Counted from the first letter of the stretch, positions 9,087-18,098 are shown. The stretch: DNA of 64,000 nucleotides from Calditrichia bacterium (GCA_028284445.1 JANQRS010000015.1:1-64000), one strand, 5' to 3'. Made by a program: numbers and translations. Notes: generated from the sequence alone by a model not told the origin.

Positions 9087-9701
9087 ATGCAATACACACT
9101 TGCAATAGAGACCATTCGCGAAAAACTCGCTGACCATCAGGTTCAGAAACTTCGCTTTAAGGATTTCCGGCCGGCTGGCATCGTCATGCCGGTATTCGAG
9201 AAAAACGGCGAAGCACACTTTTTGATGACCCAGCGAACAGATACCCTTGCACATCATAAGGGCCAGGTATCCTTTCCGGGCGGTGGCTACGAATCGCAGG
9301 ACATTGACATAAGAGCAACCGCAATCCGAGAGACCAATGAAGAGGTCGGTATTCCGGGCGACTTGATAGACGTTATAGGCAGGCTAAACGATTTTCCTAC
9401 CATCAGCAACTTTATGGTATCGCCGTTTGTAGCGACGATTCCCTATCCTTATCCCAGCCAGCCGAATCCGGAAGAGGTCGCTCGCTTGCTGGAGGTTCCC
9501 TTTTCGCTATTCCTGAATGATGATCATTTCGAAATGAAATACCGGGAGGTAAAGGGTAAGACCTATCCGCTGTTCTTTTACGATTTCGAAGGGACTGTTA
9601 TCTGGGGCGTTACCGGACACATCATCAAGCGCTTTATCGAGCAGGTTTTCGACTACAACCCCGCTCCCGGGGCCGTTGAAAACGATTCTCGCTGGATTTA
9701 G
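9087..9701 (+). CDS. CoA pyrophosphatase-type Nudix hydrolase
   Basis: A 204-residue Nudix enzyme expected to split coenzyme A or its thioesters into 4'-phosphopantetheine and 3',5'-ADP. The stretch from residue 46 to 66 (LMTQR, then HHKGQVSFPGG) is the CoA-Nudix signature, and it leads into the Nudix box ending RETNEEVG (81-88) with its metal-binding glutamates. It follows a palindrome after tRNA-Leu and precedes a TetR regulator on the same strand. The subfamily is recognised with good confidence, but the true substrate is not proven. Confidence 0.88.
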   Translation: MQYTLAIETIREKLADHQVQKLRFKDFRPAGIVMPVFEKNGEAHFLMTQRTDTLAHHKGQVSFPGGGYESQDIDIRATAIRETNEEVGIPGDLIDVIGRLNDFPTISNFMVSPFVATIPYPYPSQPNPEEVARLLEVPFSLFLNDDHFEMKYREVKGKTYPLFFYDFEGTVIWGVTGHIIKRFIEQVFDYNPAPGAVENDSRWI

Positions 9702-9812
9702 GGTTGTAAATTGAATGCCTCCTTTTTACATTGAAGTCTGTTGAATCGTCATGGTTTTGCCATTTTGCCGGGCCATGCAGGTAGCCATCCGGAAAAATTC
9801 GAGATTCCTGAT

Positions 9813-10445
9813 ATGCCAAAAATTTCTGCCGTGAAGACAAGCAAGCGAACGACCCTCAAAAGACAGGCAATGATTGACCAAATTAGCGAAATCGCCTCAA
9901 ATTTGTTCGCCAGCAAAGGATATCACTCCACGCGCATGGAGGACATTGCCGATGCTTTAAATCGGCGAAAAGGGTCTATATATCATTATTTTTCCTCGAA
10001 AGAGGCTTTGTTGGGTCACTTGATCGAGCGGCAACTGGAAACGGCATTGGCAACGCTAAACAAGATCAATGAAGATCCCGTAACACCACCAACTATAAAG
10101 TTCACAAACGCAATCAGTGCCCATCTAAATCTCTTTCATCAGTACAGCGACCTGTATTCAATTTTTCAATTTGAGCGCATTGCCAACTTTGGCAACGAAC
10201 TGGCCAATACCACTCAAAAGATGGCCAAACGATATTGGTTTGCCTGGCATAGATTGCTTGAAAACGGTATTGATCGCGGTGATTTCAGACCGGATTTGAA
10301 TATCCCGCTCACAATTATGGCTTTTGAGGGCATTCACAGCTATATCGAGAAATGGTTTGGATCCGACGCACGAGAAATTCGCCAGCAAGCGATTGATCAT
10401 TTCGTCGGTTTGATCCTCGAAGGGATCAAATATAAGGCCGGGTAA
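9813..10445 (+). CDS. TetR/AcrR-family transcriptional regulator
   Basis: A 210-residue one-component regulator. The N-terminal helix-turn-helix runs from about 20 to 66: IASNLFASKGYHSTRMEDIA, then RRKGSIYHYFSSKEALL. The rest is a helical ligand and dimer domain of the type seen in fatty-acid or steroid-responsive KstR2/FadR-like members. The ATG at 9813 is preferred because homology begins there; a longer frame starting near 9741 adds a non-conserved tail. It is followed by tRNA-Ser. Target genes are unknown; the neighbouring CoA-Nudix gene suggests an acyl-CoA link, but that is inference. Confidence 0.88.
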   Translation: MPKISAVKTSKRTTLKRQAMIDQISEIASNLFASKGYHSTRMEDIADALNRRKGSIYHYFSSKEALLGHLIERQLETALATLNKINEDPVTPPTIKFTNAISAHLNLFHQYSDLYSIFQFERIANFGNELANTTQKMAKRYWFAWHRLLENGIDRGDFRPDLNIPLTIMAFEGIHSYIEKWFGSDAREIRQQAIDHFVGLILEGIKYKAG

Positions 10446-10520
10446 AAAAGCTGTAAAAATCGCTTGATTCGACTGAGGAAAGACTATATCTTTGCCGGAT
10501 ATATTTTGGAAATAGGCAAT

Positions 10521-10611
10521 GGAGAGGTGGCCGAGTGGCTGAAGGCGCTCGCCTGCTAAGCGAGTATAGGGTACTCCCCTATCGAGGGTTCGAATCCCTC
10601 CCTCTCCGCCA
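10521..10611 (+). tRNA. tRNA-Ser (GCU)
   Basis: A class II tRNA of 91 bases with encoded CCA. The acceptor is GGAGAGG/CCTCTCC, the anticodon stem CTCGC/GCGAG holds loop CTGCTAA with anticodon GCT, and a long variable arm and GGTTCGAATCC T arm follow. Confidence 0.96.
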
Positions 10612-10612
10612 G

Positions 10613-10648
10613 AAAAAAGGGAAGCTTACAATGTAGGTTTCCCTTTTT
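10613..10648 (+). terminator. Terminator after tRNA-Ser
   Basis: AAAAAGGGAA pairs with TTCCCTTTTT around a 15-base loop, directly after the tRNA. The T tract is part of the right arm. Confidence 0.8.
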
Positions 10649-10665
10649 GCATTTAGGGTCGGAGC

Positions 10666-10715
10666 AATCCCCCCTCCATCTCCCCTGTACAGACCGGGGA
10701 GATGGAGGGGGGATT
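10666..10715. repeat. Dispersed palindrome
   Basis: Twenty-base perfect arms (AATCCCCCCTCCATCTCCCC and its complement) are separated by ten bases. It belongs to the G/C-run palindrome group but has a different core. Confidence 0.88.
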
Positions 10716-10746
10716 CTACAAGCAACTCAACTAGCTGGACAGAAAT

Positions 10747-11334
10747 ATGAATCTCCCCGATAACAGCACTCACCCTATGAGTCGCGAAGAATGGCGACAA
10801 TGGCTGGAAGCGAATCACCAGCGCGATAGCGGTGTGTGGATGGTATTTTACAAGAAGTCCACCGGCAAGCCTCGGGTTGATTATGATGCAGCGGTAGAAG
10901 AGGCATTATGCTTTGGCTGGGTGGACAGTAAGCCCTCTAAGTTGGATGATGAGCGCTCGATGCTTTGGTTCGCACCGCGGAAGACAAAAAGTGGCTGGTC
11001 GCGCTTGAACAAAGAACGGATTGAGAAGCTCATGAAGGCAGGGAAGATGGCAGCGACCGGATTGGCAAAAATCGAGACCGCAAAAGCAGACGGCTCCTGG
11101 ACAGCGCTGGATGCTGTTGAGAATCTGGAAATTCCGGATGATTTAGCAGCTGAATTTGAGAAATATGAATCGGCGGGAGCAAATTTTGAGGCTTTTCCGC
11201 GCTCAGCAAAGCGCGGCATTCTCGAGTGGATCTCGACTGCGAAGAGAGCGGAAACAAGAGCCAAACGTGTCGAGGAAACTGCCAGGCTCGCAGAGGAAAA
11301 TGTCCGCGCTAATCAGTGGCGGCGCAAGAAGTAA
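10747..11334 (+). CDS. YdeI/OmdA-family protein
   Basis: A 195-residue cytoplasmic protein of the YdeI/OmpD-associated family. Diagnostic stretches are GVWMVFYKKSTGKPRVDYDA, EEALCFGWVDSK and MLWFAPRKTKSGWSRLNKER. The C-terminal third has the usual FEAFPRSAKRGILEWISTAKRAETRAKR. The family has been linked to resistance to antimicrobial peptides and membrane stress, but no enzyme activity is established. It is a single gene after the tRNA-Ser terminator and converges on the secreted protein that follows, with only three bases between stop codons. Confidence 0.88.
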   Translation: MNLPDNSTHPMSREEWRQWLEANHQRDSGVWMVFYKKSTGKPRVDYDAAVEEALCFGWVDSKPSKLDDERSMLWFAPRKTKSGWSRLNKERIEKLMKAGKMAATGLAKIETAKADGSWTALDAVENLEIPDDLAAEFEKYESAGANFEAFPRSAKRGILEWISTAKRAETRAKRVEETARLAEENVRANQWRRKK

Positions 11335-11337
11335 TCC

Positions 11338-12048
11338 TTAGCGAGCAAGAATCATTCGACGAGCTTCAGTGATTACCTGATCACTCACCGTATAGAAGTA
11401 AATGCCACTTGGTTGCTGCACGCCGTCCTCATCCAATCCATCCCAATTAGACGAGTATATCCCCGGCGTCTGGGCTTCGTCAAGCAAAGTTCTCACTTGC
11501 CGTCCAAGCAAATTAAAGACCCGAATTTTGATATTGGCCGCTTTATTGATTTGGTAGACAAATGTGGTGGACGGATTAAACGGATTCGGAAAATTCTGTT
11601 CCAGTTCAATAACCAGCGGCAGGTTAAGCTGAGGAGACTCAAAGCCGGTCAGGTTATTGAGGTAAAATAAATCTGCTACTGCCTGGCTCAACGGGCGAGT
11701 TCGTTCGCAGATATTCGTCTCGATTGAATCTTCATATACTCGACCGTAGATCAAATAACTGCTATCCGCCTCAAACGGATAGCCACAAACAGCACTATTA
11801 TCTGCGGTCCACAAACGGGCGGTGTCTTGTTCTACCCCTTTCCAGGAAGTGTCAACCTCCAGCGTCACCCAAATTCCGCCACTATAAATTGTGTCAATAG
11901 CAACAACGGTCCCGGAAAACACGTAATTCACTTGCTCGAAAGCAACCGCAGGCTGCGGCAACTCGACACAACTACAAGCTTCGGCACGATTACCAAGGCA
12001 CAAAATTACGATAAGAATCACGCAGGTATTGTTTAAGATCCGATGCAT
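11338..12048 (-). CDS. Secreted TIMP/NTR-like protein with type IX-type sorting tail
   Basis: A 236-residue exported protein in two parts. After the signal peptide, the mature N-terminus CSCVELPQPAVAFEQVNYVF, then SGTVVAID, a TSWKG turn and a later ICE cysteine, looks like a tissue-inhibitor-of-metalloproteinase/netrin-like fold. From about residue 145 it has the sorting tail NFPNPFNPSTT, LLGRQVRTL and GIYFYTV, recognised by type IX secretion in Bacteroidetes and relatives. GGGGAG precedes the ATG at 12048. The signal peptide and tail are plain; the TIMP-like assignment is a fold-level guess. The gene is monocistronic. Confidence 0.75.
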   Translation of the reverse strand: MHRILNNTCVILIVILCLGNRAEACSCVELPQPAVAFEQVNYVFSGTVVAIDTIYSGGIWVTLEVDTSWKGVEQDTARLWTADNSAVCGYPFEADSSYLIYGRVYEDSIETNICERTRPLSQAVADLFYLNNLTGFESPQLNLPLVIELEQNFPNPFNPSTTFVYQINKAANIKIRVFNLLGRQVRTLLDEAQTPGIYSSNWDGLDEDGVQQPSGIYFYTVSDQVITEARRMILAR

Positions 12049-12152
12049 AACTCTCCCCAATAGTCTCAACAGCCCTCAAATCACTGTCGGGAAATTATGG
12101 AGGAACTCGCAAGAGTTTATGTGACTAAAGTCCACATGAAGACAAGACTTGA

Positions 12153-12710
12153 CTAGCGGAATCCCAGGCCAATGGATGGTTTCAAGGCCAGGATGAATCC
12201 GTCAATGGTTAAGTTGCCGCGACGAAGTTTAGTCATTTCATAGTCGAGCCCCAACATAAGGCTCACGCTCTGACCAAGATCAATAGCCAACCGCTCACCC
12301 AATTCAATCGTAAAGCCGTTGCCGCGGCTGTTGACGGTTGTATCAAAACTCCATGACGAATAACCGGCGTGCAGATAGTGGAGAAAGGCCAGGCGCTTGT
12401 TCACGTAGTTCATAGAACTCATGCCCACCTTGGGGCTGATCACCAAAAGGAAACTATCTCCACGATTGAGCCTGTAAAATGAGGCATCCAGCTTAACGCT
12501 AAAGCGCAGTATCGGCTTCTTACCGAGGTCGCCAATGATCGAAAATCCACCGCGGCCCTGGTAGCCATCTACAAGAGATGTAGCGAGGAAGCTATTTCCG
12601 ATTGGCACCGGCTGGATTGCGTTCATAGAAAAAGCCGGATAATTCTGCGAAAAGGCATTATGAGATCCAATGAACAATATGATAGCGATCAGGTAAGGTA
12701 TAGTGCGCAA
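12153..12710 (-). CDS. Secreted barrel-like protein A (tandem pair)
   Basis: A 185-residue exported protein with a signal peptide (ending NAFSQ) and a chain of short amphipathic strands ending in a hydrophobic residue and Arg, as expected of a small outer-membrane beta-barrel. It resembles its neighbour at 12735-13301 along its length: FLLVISPKVG matches FLVLSPKIG, and ELGERLAIDLGQSVSLMLG matches DLGERVIIDLNRTVSLLIG. Translation starts at TTG (12710), fixed by AGGAGG six bases upstream. No known family was recognised. The pair is co-oriented with 24 bases between, so probably one operon. Confidence 0.65.
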   Translation of the reverse strand: MRTIPYLIAIILFIGSHNAFSQNYPAFSMNAIQPVPIGNSFLATSLVDGYQGRGGFSIIGDLGKKPILRFSVKLDASFYRLNRGDSFLLVISPKVGMSSMNYVNKRLAFLHYLHAGYSSWSFDTTVNSRGNGFTIELGERLAIDLGQSVSLMLGLDYEMTKLRRGNLTIDGFILALKPSIGLGFR

Positions 12711-12734
12711 AATTTCCTCCTTGAATGCAAAGTA

Positions 12735-13301
12735 TTACAACTTAAACCCAATGCCGACATTGGGATTGAATGAATAATTCAAATCGACAAACTGCCAGCC
12801 ATCACCAAAGAACTGGGTCAGTTCGATATCGAAACCGATAAGCAGGCTGACGGTTCGATTGAGGTCAATAATTACCCGCTCCCCAAGATCAATCGTTGCA
12901 CCATGGACGACTCGATCAAGATCCCAAAAGTTATCTTTAAAACGCCAGTGAGCATAGCCAACAAACACCTGATGGGCAAATGCCACCTTAGGGGTCGCAT
13001 ATTTTTGATAGCTTACGCCTATTTTTGGACTAAGTACCAGAAAGCTGGCCAGGTCCAGAAGCTCATACCTATGAATCGAACCTTTGATGCCATAGTACCA
13101 ATGGCCCTTCTGCGAATGATAGTAAATAAAGGAAATTCCGAATTGCCCTTCGTAGGCAAAATCGTCAATATCGGCAAAGGTGAGCGGTCCCCCCAAAAGG
13201 AATGGGCGTTGAACATCGAATGTAAAACCCGGACCATCTTGTGCAAATACGGATGATGAAAATAGCAAACATACAATGACGAGCAAACAATACCTCGACA
13301 T
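12735..13301 (-). CDS. Secreted barrel-like protein B (tandem pair)
   Basis: A 188-residue paralogue of the downstream gene. It has a signal peptide (ending SSVFAQ), alternating aromatic strands (GHWYYGIKGSIHRYEL, GYAHWRFKDNFWDL) and a terminal strand SFNPNVGIGFKL, consistent with an outer-membrane barrel. AGGAGG lies four bases before the ATG. It is first in a two-gene unit formed by duplication. The function is unknown, and the two copies are divergent enough to have separate roles. Confidence 0.65.
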   Translation of the reverse strand: MSRYCLLVIVCLLFSSSVFAQDGPGFTFDVQRPFLLGGPLTFADIDDFAYEGQFGISFIYYHSQKGHWYYGIKGSIHRYELLDLASFLVLSPKIGVSYQKYATPKVAFAHQVFVGYAHWRFKDNFWDLDRVVHGATIDLGERVIIDLNRTVSLLIGFDIELTQFFGDGWQFVDLNYSFNPNVGIGFKL

Positions 13302-13502
13302 ACAACCTCCTTATCAGACTCCACAACTGCATCGCGCTACAAGCGATAGTATCTATTAACTATTGATTGATGTATACGTAATTCTGAATATTCGCGATCC
13401 GCTGCAGCACACTTAATCAGAAAACAAAAAATTTTGCAATTCTTGTGGTTCCCAAATCTCCCTTGCTGCGATAAAACCAAATATGAACTTTTATCGGTTA
13501 AG

Positions 13503-14996
13503 CTATTTCTTCACCACTTGATATGCCAACACCCCAACTACAATGGTAGTCAGGCCACCAACCACGGTGAATAGCGGCCAGGCAATGTCGACGGTTTGAA
13601 TAACAACACCCATCGTCAGCAGTGCAGCAAAAAAGCCGATGATTGCTTCTGTTTCGCCGACTCGCTTATGAATCAAGCCAAGCAGAAAAACGCCTAATAA
13701 GCCACCATAGGTATAAGAGGCAATGCCCAGCGCCACCTCTACGACTTTTTGATTGCCTTCCAGAATGATAAAGAGCAATGCAGCCCCAACCAGTGCAACA
13801 CCCCAGCCGAGGGTCACTTTACGCGATACCCGCAACAACTCTTCTTCACTCTTACCCGCACCTGCCAGTGGCACATAAAGATCCAACACCACTGCACTGG
13901 AAAGACTGGACAAACTGCTGGAAAGCGTGCTCATGGCGGCAGCAAAGAGCGCAGCAACGATCAGTCCGCTTACACCGCTGGGCATATCTTCTACGATATA
14001 TTTCGGAAAGATGCCGTCTCCACGGGAAAGACCCAATTCCTGATAGCTGACACCCTGATAGTAAGCGAACAGCATAACGCCAAGCACCAGGAAAATCAGT
14101 ATTTGTACAAACACCGCAAAACCGCTGGCAATCATTGCCTTTTTACTGGACGCCTGATCTTTACAGGTTAAGACACGCTGCACAATCAGCTGGTCAGTGC
14201 CGTGACTGGCAAGGCTAAAAATGGCTCCGCCAATAACGGCCGTAAGAAATGTATAGGGCGCCCGAATAAATTCCGCAAAGGTGAGATCCATACCGCTATA
14301 GAACCATTGCAGCTTATTATCATCAGCGGCCCATTGGCTAACGCTGGCAAAGCCATCCGGCAATTTGTTCAGTATCAGAATTCCGGCAAGTACTGCCCCG
14401 CCCATGTAGATCGCCAGCTGAATCACGTCCATCCAGATCACCGAGCGTATGCCACCGAAGTATGTGTAGAACATCGTAAAAATGCCAATCAGGAGAATCG
14501 AGATCGCATAAAATTCAGCATTCGACAATCCGGTAAACACCCCGCTGCCTTTGATAATCAACGCCAGCGGAATTGCGGTAGCGAACAGGCGAACCCCATC
14601 TGCCAAAAGCCGCGTGCCCATAAAGGTAACGCTGGCGGTTTGGCGCATTCTCTGTCCAAAGCGTTCACCAAGGAAGTGATAAGCAGTATTCATCTCACCG
14701 CGATAATAGGCAGGAATCAGGATGGCGGCCACCAATACCCTGCCTACAACATACCCGAGCACCAACTGCAGGAATGTCATGTTTCCCCCGTAGGATATCG
14801 AGGGAATACCAATGAATGTCAAAACGCTGGTTTCCGTGGCAACGATACTGAAGGCAACGGCATACCAGGGGATGCTGCGTCCGCCCAGGAAATAGTCAGT
14901 AGTATTTTTCTGCTGTCCGCCGATGCGCGAACCGGCCCAGGCAGAGACAATCATGTAAACAATAACAATGGCAACATCAATTGTGGAGAAACCCAT
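13503..14996 (-). CDS. Sodium:solute symporter (SSS family)
   Basis: A 497-residue inner-membrane symporter with about 13-14 hydrophobic segments. SSS features are the first helix DVAIVIVYMIVSAWAG, TTDYFLGGRSIPWYAVAFS, and the sodium-site helix AALFAAAMSTLSSSLSSLSS. Bacteroidetes homologues often sit in amino-sugar or sialic-acid loci. It lies downstream of the GH3-lactamase fusion and the amino-sugar kinase on the same strand, so import of GlcNAc, MurNAc or a disaccharide is the likely job. That is inference: the substrate cannot be read from sequence. It is probably last in the leftward operon. Confidence 0.85.
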   Translation of the reverse strand: MGFSTIDVAIVIVYMIVSAWAGSRIGGQQKNTTDYFLGGRSIPWYAVAFSIVATETSVLTFIGIPSISYGGNMTFLQLVLGYVVGRVLVAAILIPAYYRGEMNTAYHFLGERFGQRMRQTASVTFMGTRLLADGVRLFATAIPLALIIKGSGVFTGLSNAEFYAISILLIGIFTMFYTYFGGIRSVIWMDVIQLAIYMGGAVLAGILILNKLPDGFASVSQWAADDNKLQWFYSGMDLTFAEFIRAPYTFLTAVIGGAIFSLASHGTDQLIVQRVLTCKDQASSKKAMIASGFAVFVQILIFLVLGVMLFAYYQGVSYQELGLSRGDGIFPKYIVEDMPSGVSGLIVAALFAAAMSTLSSSLSSLSSAVVLDLYVPLAGAGKSEEELLRVSRKVTLGWGVALVGAALLFIILEGNQKVVEVALGIASYTYGGLLGVFLLGLIHKRVGETEAIIGFFAALLTMGVVIQTVDIAWPLFTVVGGLTTIVVGVLAYQVVKK

Positions 14997-15100
14997 GTGG
15001 TGTCCGGTGTTTGTTGAATAGTGGATTCGTTAAGACGTTAAAATGTTGAAGCGTTAAACGTTGTTTGTTAATGGTTAATTGAGCGACTGTTGCTCGTCTG

Positions 15101-15150
15101 TTCACATCCCCCTGAATTCCCCTTCGAAGGGGGACACAGGGGGATGTGAA
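15101..15150. repeat. Dispersed CCCCCTG...CAGGGGG palindrome
   Basis: Arms TTCACATCCCCCTG and CAGGGGGATGTGAA surround a CTTCGAAGG core. It is nearly identical in design to 3156-3201 and 34773-34820 and lies between the symporter and GH3 genes, next to octamer-like words (AAGCGTTAAACG). Confidence 0.88.
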
Positions 15151-15175
15151 TGCTTCAATGCTTCAATCTTCAATG

Positions 15176-18001
15176 TTATTCCGTCATCGCTTTCATGGCC
15201 GCGTCGTGAAAAGCGCGGCGAACGGGACTCATGCCCCCGCGTTCGCGGGTTGGGTGCACACGATTGGTCAAAAGAACTATGGCAATATCCCGATTGGGAT
15301 CAATCCATAAAGAGGTTCCGGTATAACCGGTATGACCAAAGCTGCCCGGCGAAAAAAAGCTGCCGGCGAGTGAGCGCTTATAGGGTGTTGTCCAACCGAG
15401 CGCGCGAATACTGCCTTCCGGCATATTTTGACGCGACGTCCATTCCTGCAGCGTTTCCGGCTTGAAATAGCGGCGGTGATTGTAAATACCGCCATTGAGG
15501 ATCATCTGTGCCAGCACTGCCATATCCTTTGCAGTGGAGAACAATCCGGCATGAGAAGAAACATTGTCGAAGAAAAAGGTGTTTTCATCGTGCACATCCC
15601 CGTGGATCAGTTCCCGATTCATACTGCCGCCGATTTCAGTGGGGGCAATACGCGGCAACAGGCTCTTATCAGGTTGATACCCCGTGTCCTTCATTCCCAG
15701 CGGCTTATAATACATTTCCTTCGCCAACTGATCAATTCGCTTTCCGGTGATGACCTCAATAATCTCACCAATCATAATCAGCCCAAGATCAGAATAAATC
15801 ATGGAGTCGCCCGGCGTATAGTCGAGCGGCAAATCGTAAATATATTCCAATGCCCCCTGCTTGTTCTCGGCCTTATTCCAGAGATCCGCCCACCAGTGAA
15901 CGCCACCCGAATGCGTAAACAGGTGACGAACGGTTACCGAGTCTTTCTCACCGCCGCTAAAATCCGGCAAGTAGCTTTTCACAGGAATGTCCAGCATCAA
16001 ACGCTTTTGTTCAGCCAAGCGCATCGCCACCAGGGTCGTTGCCGCAACCTTGGTGACCGAGGCCATATCGTAAATGGTGTTTTCATCGACGGCAGGCGCG
16101 CCCTCGTAGTAGGTTTGATGCCCAAACGCGCGGTGGGCAACCAGCTTGCCTTTCTCAACAATTGCAACTTGCGCTCCCGGAAAGACTTTTTCCTCAATCG
16201 CTTTCTCCAGAACGGCATAAGCTTCATGAAAACGATCATCGTTGATTTGGGTGTCCAGCTGCATGCTGCGCTTTTGACGCTCGAGGCCATCCCCCACCTG
16301 ATGGTAACCGGGAATCGACACCGGCAGCTTCGCCTCAATCGGAATCTCGCCAAAAATGGCCCGGGTGGCAGCACGTACCGCGATGGACTCTGTGCCGTAA
16401 GCACATAAATATGAAGGCACTTCCGGCAATTGACGAATGACATAGGGTGATCCAAAAGAAACAACCGCCTTTGGTTTATCCACCTTAAAGAAATCTTCCA
16501 GCAAGCTGACGGTTGTATCGGGTAAGGCCATAGAACCCTTATGGCTGCCCCATCGCACAAACACGCCGGCCACAACCACATCCACTGAATCCACCATGGT
16601 CAGCATCTCCTGCACCTCTGCTTCAGTGGTCCGCGGATCGATCAGGAATGGCCGAACAAACGGTACGCGACGCCCCACTTCAGACGCCAGGGGATGCAGA
16701 TAGTGAGAAGCGCCAGCCACATCGGTGATCGCTACAACCAGGGCAGTGTCGTTTGCTTCCGCTGAAAACGGGATAACATTCTTGTCGTCCCGCAAAAGGG
16801 TGATTGCCTTATTGGCAATTCCTTCTGCAGCAGCCAGATGCTTTCCGGCAGCCAGAGTTTTTTCCAGTCCCGGCAGATTAAGCTCAGGCGTTTTGTGGAG
16901 TCCAAAATGGCGCTTGGTCTCCAACAGGCGACGAACCGCTTCGTCGATTCGCGACATGGGAATGCGCCCTTCCTTGACCGCTTTGACGACAAAAGCGTGG
17001 GTTCTTTCAATATGCGGCGGCAGCAGCACCATATCAATGCCGCTCTGTATGGCCATCACCGCGGCCTCGCCGGCCCAGTAATTGTTCGTAATCCCGCCCA
17101 TATCCATGGCGTCGGTAAACACCAATCCCTCAAACCCCATCTCCTCGCGCAATACATCCTGGATGAAATAGCTGTCGAGAGTTGCCGGGCGACCTTCCAT
17201 TTGCGGAAAGGCGCTATAGGTAATGTGGGCAACCATCATGCACTTCACACCGGCATCTACCGCGGCTTGAAAAGGCTTGAGTTCAACCTCGCGAATGCGC
17301 TCTTTGGATGCGGTAATGACCGGCAACCCAAGATGGGAGTCGACGTTGGTATCACCATGGCCGGGGAAATGCTTGGCGGTAGCATAAATACCATTGTCCT
17401 GCAGACCGCGAATAAACGCACTGCCGAGACGACCAACAGCAGCCGGATCTTCCCCGTAGGAGCGGGTATTAATGATGATATTGTCCGGGTTGTTATTAAC
17501 ATCCATTACCGGGGCAAATCCCACGTGGATGCCAATCGATTTGGCTTCTTCTGCGGTAATCGCGGCCATCTTATAGGCATCCTCTTCCGAGCCAATGGCG
17601 CCGATGGCCATGTTCTGCAAAAAGCGGGTGGTCTGGTCGACACGCATGGGCATGCCCCACTCCATATCGGCCATCACCAGCAACGGCAGGTCGGCGTGAG
17701 ATTGTAAACGATCAACGGCCCGCGCAACCTCATAGGGCATTCCCCGATAAAACATCACCCCGCCGACATGGTAATCCTTAACCAATCGCACCAGGCGTTT
17801 GAAGCCATAGCTCTCACTATTGTAAAAATCAGGCCGAAACACCATCAGCATCATCTGGCCAATTTTTTCTTCAACCGACATCGACGCCAGTTGGCTATCT
17901 ACCCAATCGCCGGCGACCGGCGGTTCGGTAACGATATTGTCTTGACGAGTGCCGCTACAGGCAAGAAGGGCGATTAGAAGGAATAACAACAGGCGTTGCA
18001 T
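15176..18001 (-). CDS. GH3 beta-N-acetylhexosaminidase (NagZ-like) fused to beta-lactamase-fold hydrolase
   Basis: A 941-residue lipoprotein (lipobox LLAC, Cys15) with two catalytic modules. Residues 35-400 are a NagZ-type GH3 domain: KHFPGHG (210-216) and Asp-Ser-His (221-223) form the loop that carries the acid/base in NagZ, and Asp297 in FTDAMD is the expected nucleophile. A Rossmann-like GH3 C-terminal domain follows. Residues about 610-935 are a serine beta-lactamase/PBP4 fold: SVTK near 648 supplies the nucleophile, YSD near 734, and HTG near 885 replaces KTG. It should remove terminal GlcNAc from muropeptides in the periplasm; the second domain may act on stem peptides or esters. AGAGG precedes the ATG. 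It sits between the kinase and symporter genes. Confidence 0.92.
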   Translation of the reverse strand: MQRLLLFLLIALLACSGTRQDNIVTEPPVAGDWVDSQLASMSVEEKIGQMMLMVFRPDFYNSESYGFKRLVRLVKDYHVGGVMFYRGMPYEVARAVDRLQSHADLPLLVMADMEWGMPMRVDQTTRFLQNMAIGAIGSEEDAYKMAAITAEEAKSIGIHVGFAPVMDVNNNPDNIIINTRSYGEDPAAVGRLGSAFIRGLQDNGIYATAKHFPGHGDTNVDSHLGLPVITASKERIREVELKPFQAAVDAGVKCMMVAHITYSAFPQMEGRPATLDSYFIQDVLREEMGFEGLVFTDAMDMGGITNNYWAGEAAVMAIQSGIDMVLLPPHIERTHAFVVKAVKEGRIPMSRIDEAVRRLLETKRHFGLHKTPELNLPGLEKTLAAGKHLAAAEGIANKAITLLRDDKNVIPFSAEANDTALVVAITDVAGASHYLHPLASEVGRRVPFVRPFLIDPRTTEAEVQEMLTMVDSVDVVVAGVFVRWGSHKGSMALPDTTVSLLEDFFKVDKPKAVVSFGSPYVIRQLPEVPSYLCAYGTESIAVRAATRAIFGEIPIEAKLPVSIPGYHQVGDGLERQKRSMQLDTQINDDRFHEAYAVLEKAIEEKVFPGAQVAIVEKGKLVAHRAFGHQTYYEGAPAVDENTIYDMASVTKVAATTLVAMRLAEQKRLMLDIPVKSYLPDFSGGEKDSVTVRHLFTHSGGVHWWADLWNKAENKQGALEYIYDLPLDYTPGDSMIYSDLGLIMIGEIIEVITGKRIDQLAKEMYYKPLGMKDTGYQPDKSLLPRIAPTEIGGSMNRELIHGDVHDENTFFFDNVSSHAGLFSTAKDMAVLAQMILNGGIYNHRRYFKPETLQEWTSRQNMPEGSIRALGWTTPYKRSLAGSFFSPGSFGHTGYTGTSLWIDPNRDIAIVLLTNRVHPTRERGGMSPVRRAFHDAAMKAMTE

Positions 18002-18027
18002 GAGTAAACCTCTTTCTAAAATATTCT

Positions 18028-18098
18028 GACAGGATCAACAGGATTTACGCGATAAATAGCTACCATTTTCTTACCTGGTAAACCCTGTTGATCCTGTC
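18028..18098. repeat. Long imperfect hairpin in leader of GH3 gene
   Basis: Twenty-one-base arms (18028-18048 and 18078-18098) differ at one position and contain ACAGGATCAACAGG and its complement. Words such as ATCCTGTTGATCCTG recur in degraded form near 23.6 kb. It lies 27 bases upstream of the GH3 start, between it and the kinase stop. Confidence 0.8.

Noticed and set aside
14202..17707. Several plus-strand frames of 200-330 codons (14202-15017, 15428-16408, 16838-17707)
   Set aside because: All are antisense to the symporter and GH3 fusion genes and have the composition expected of a complementary frame.
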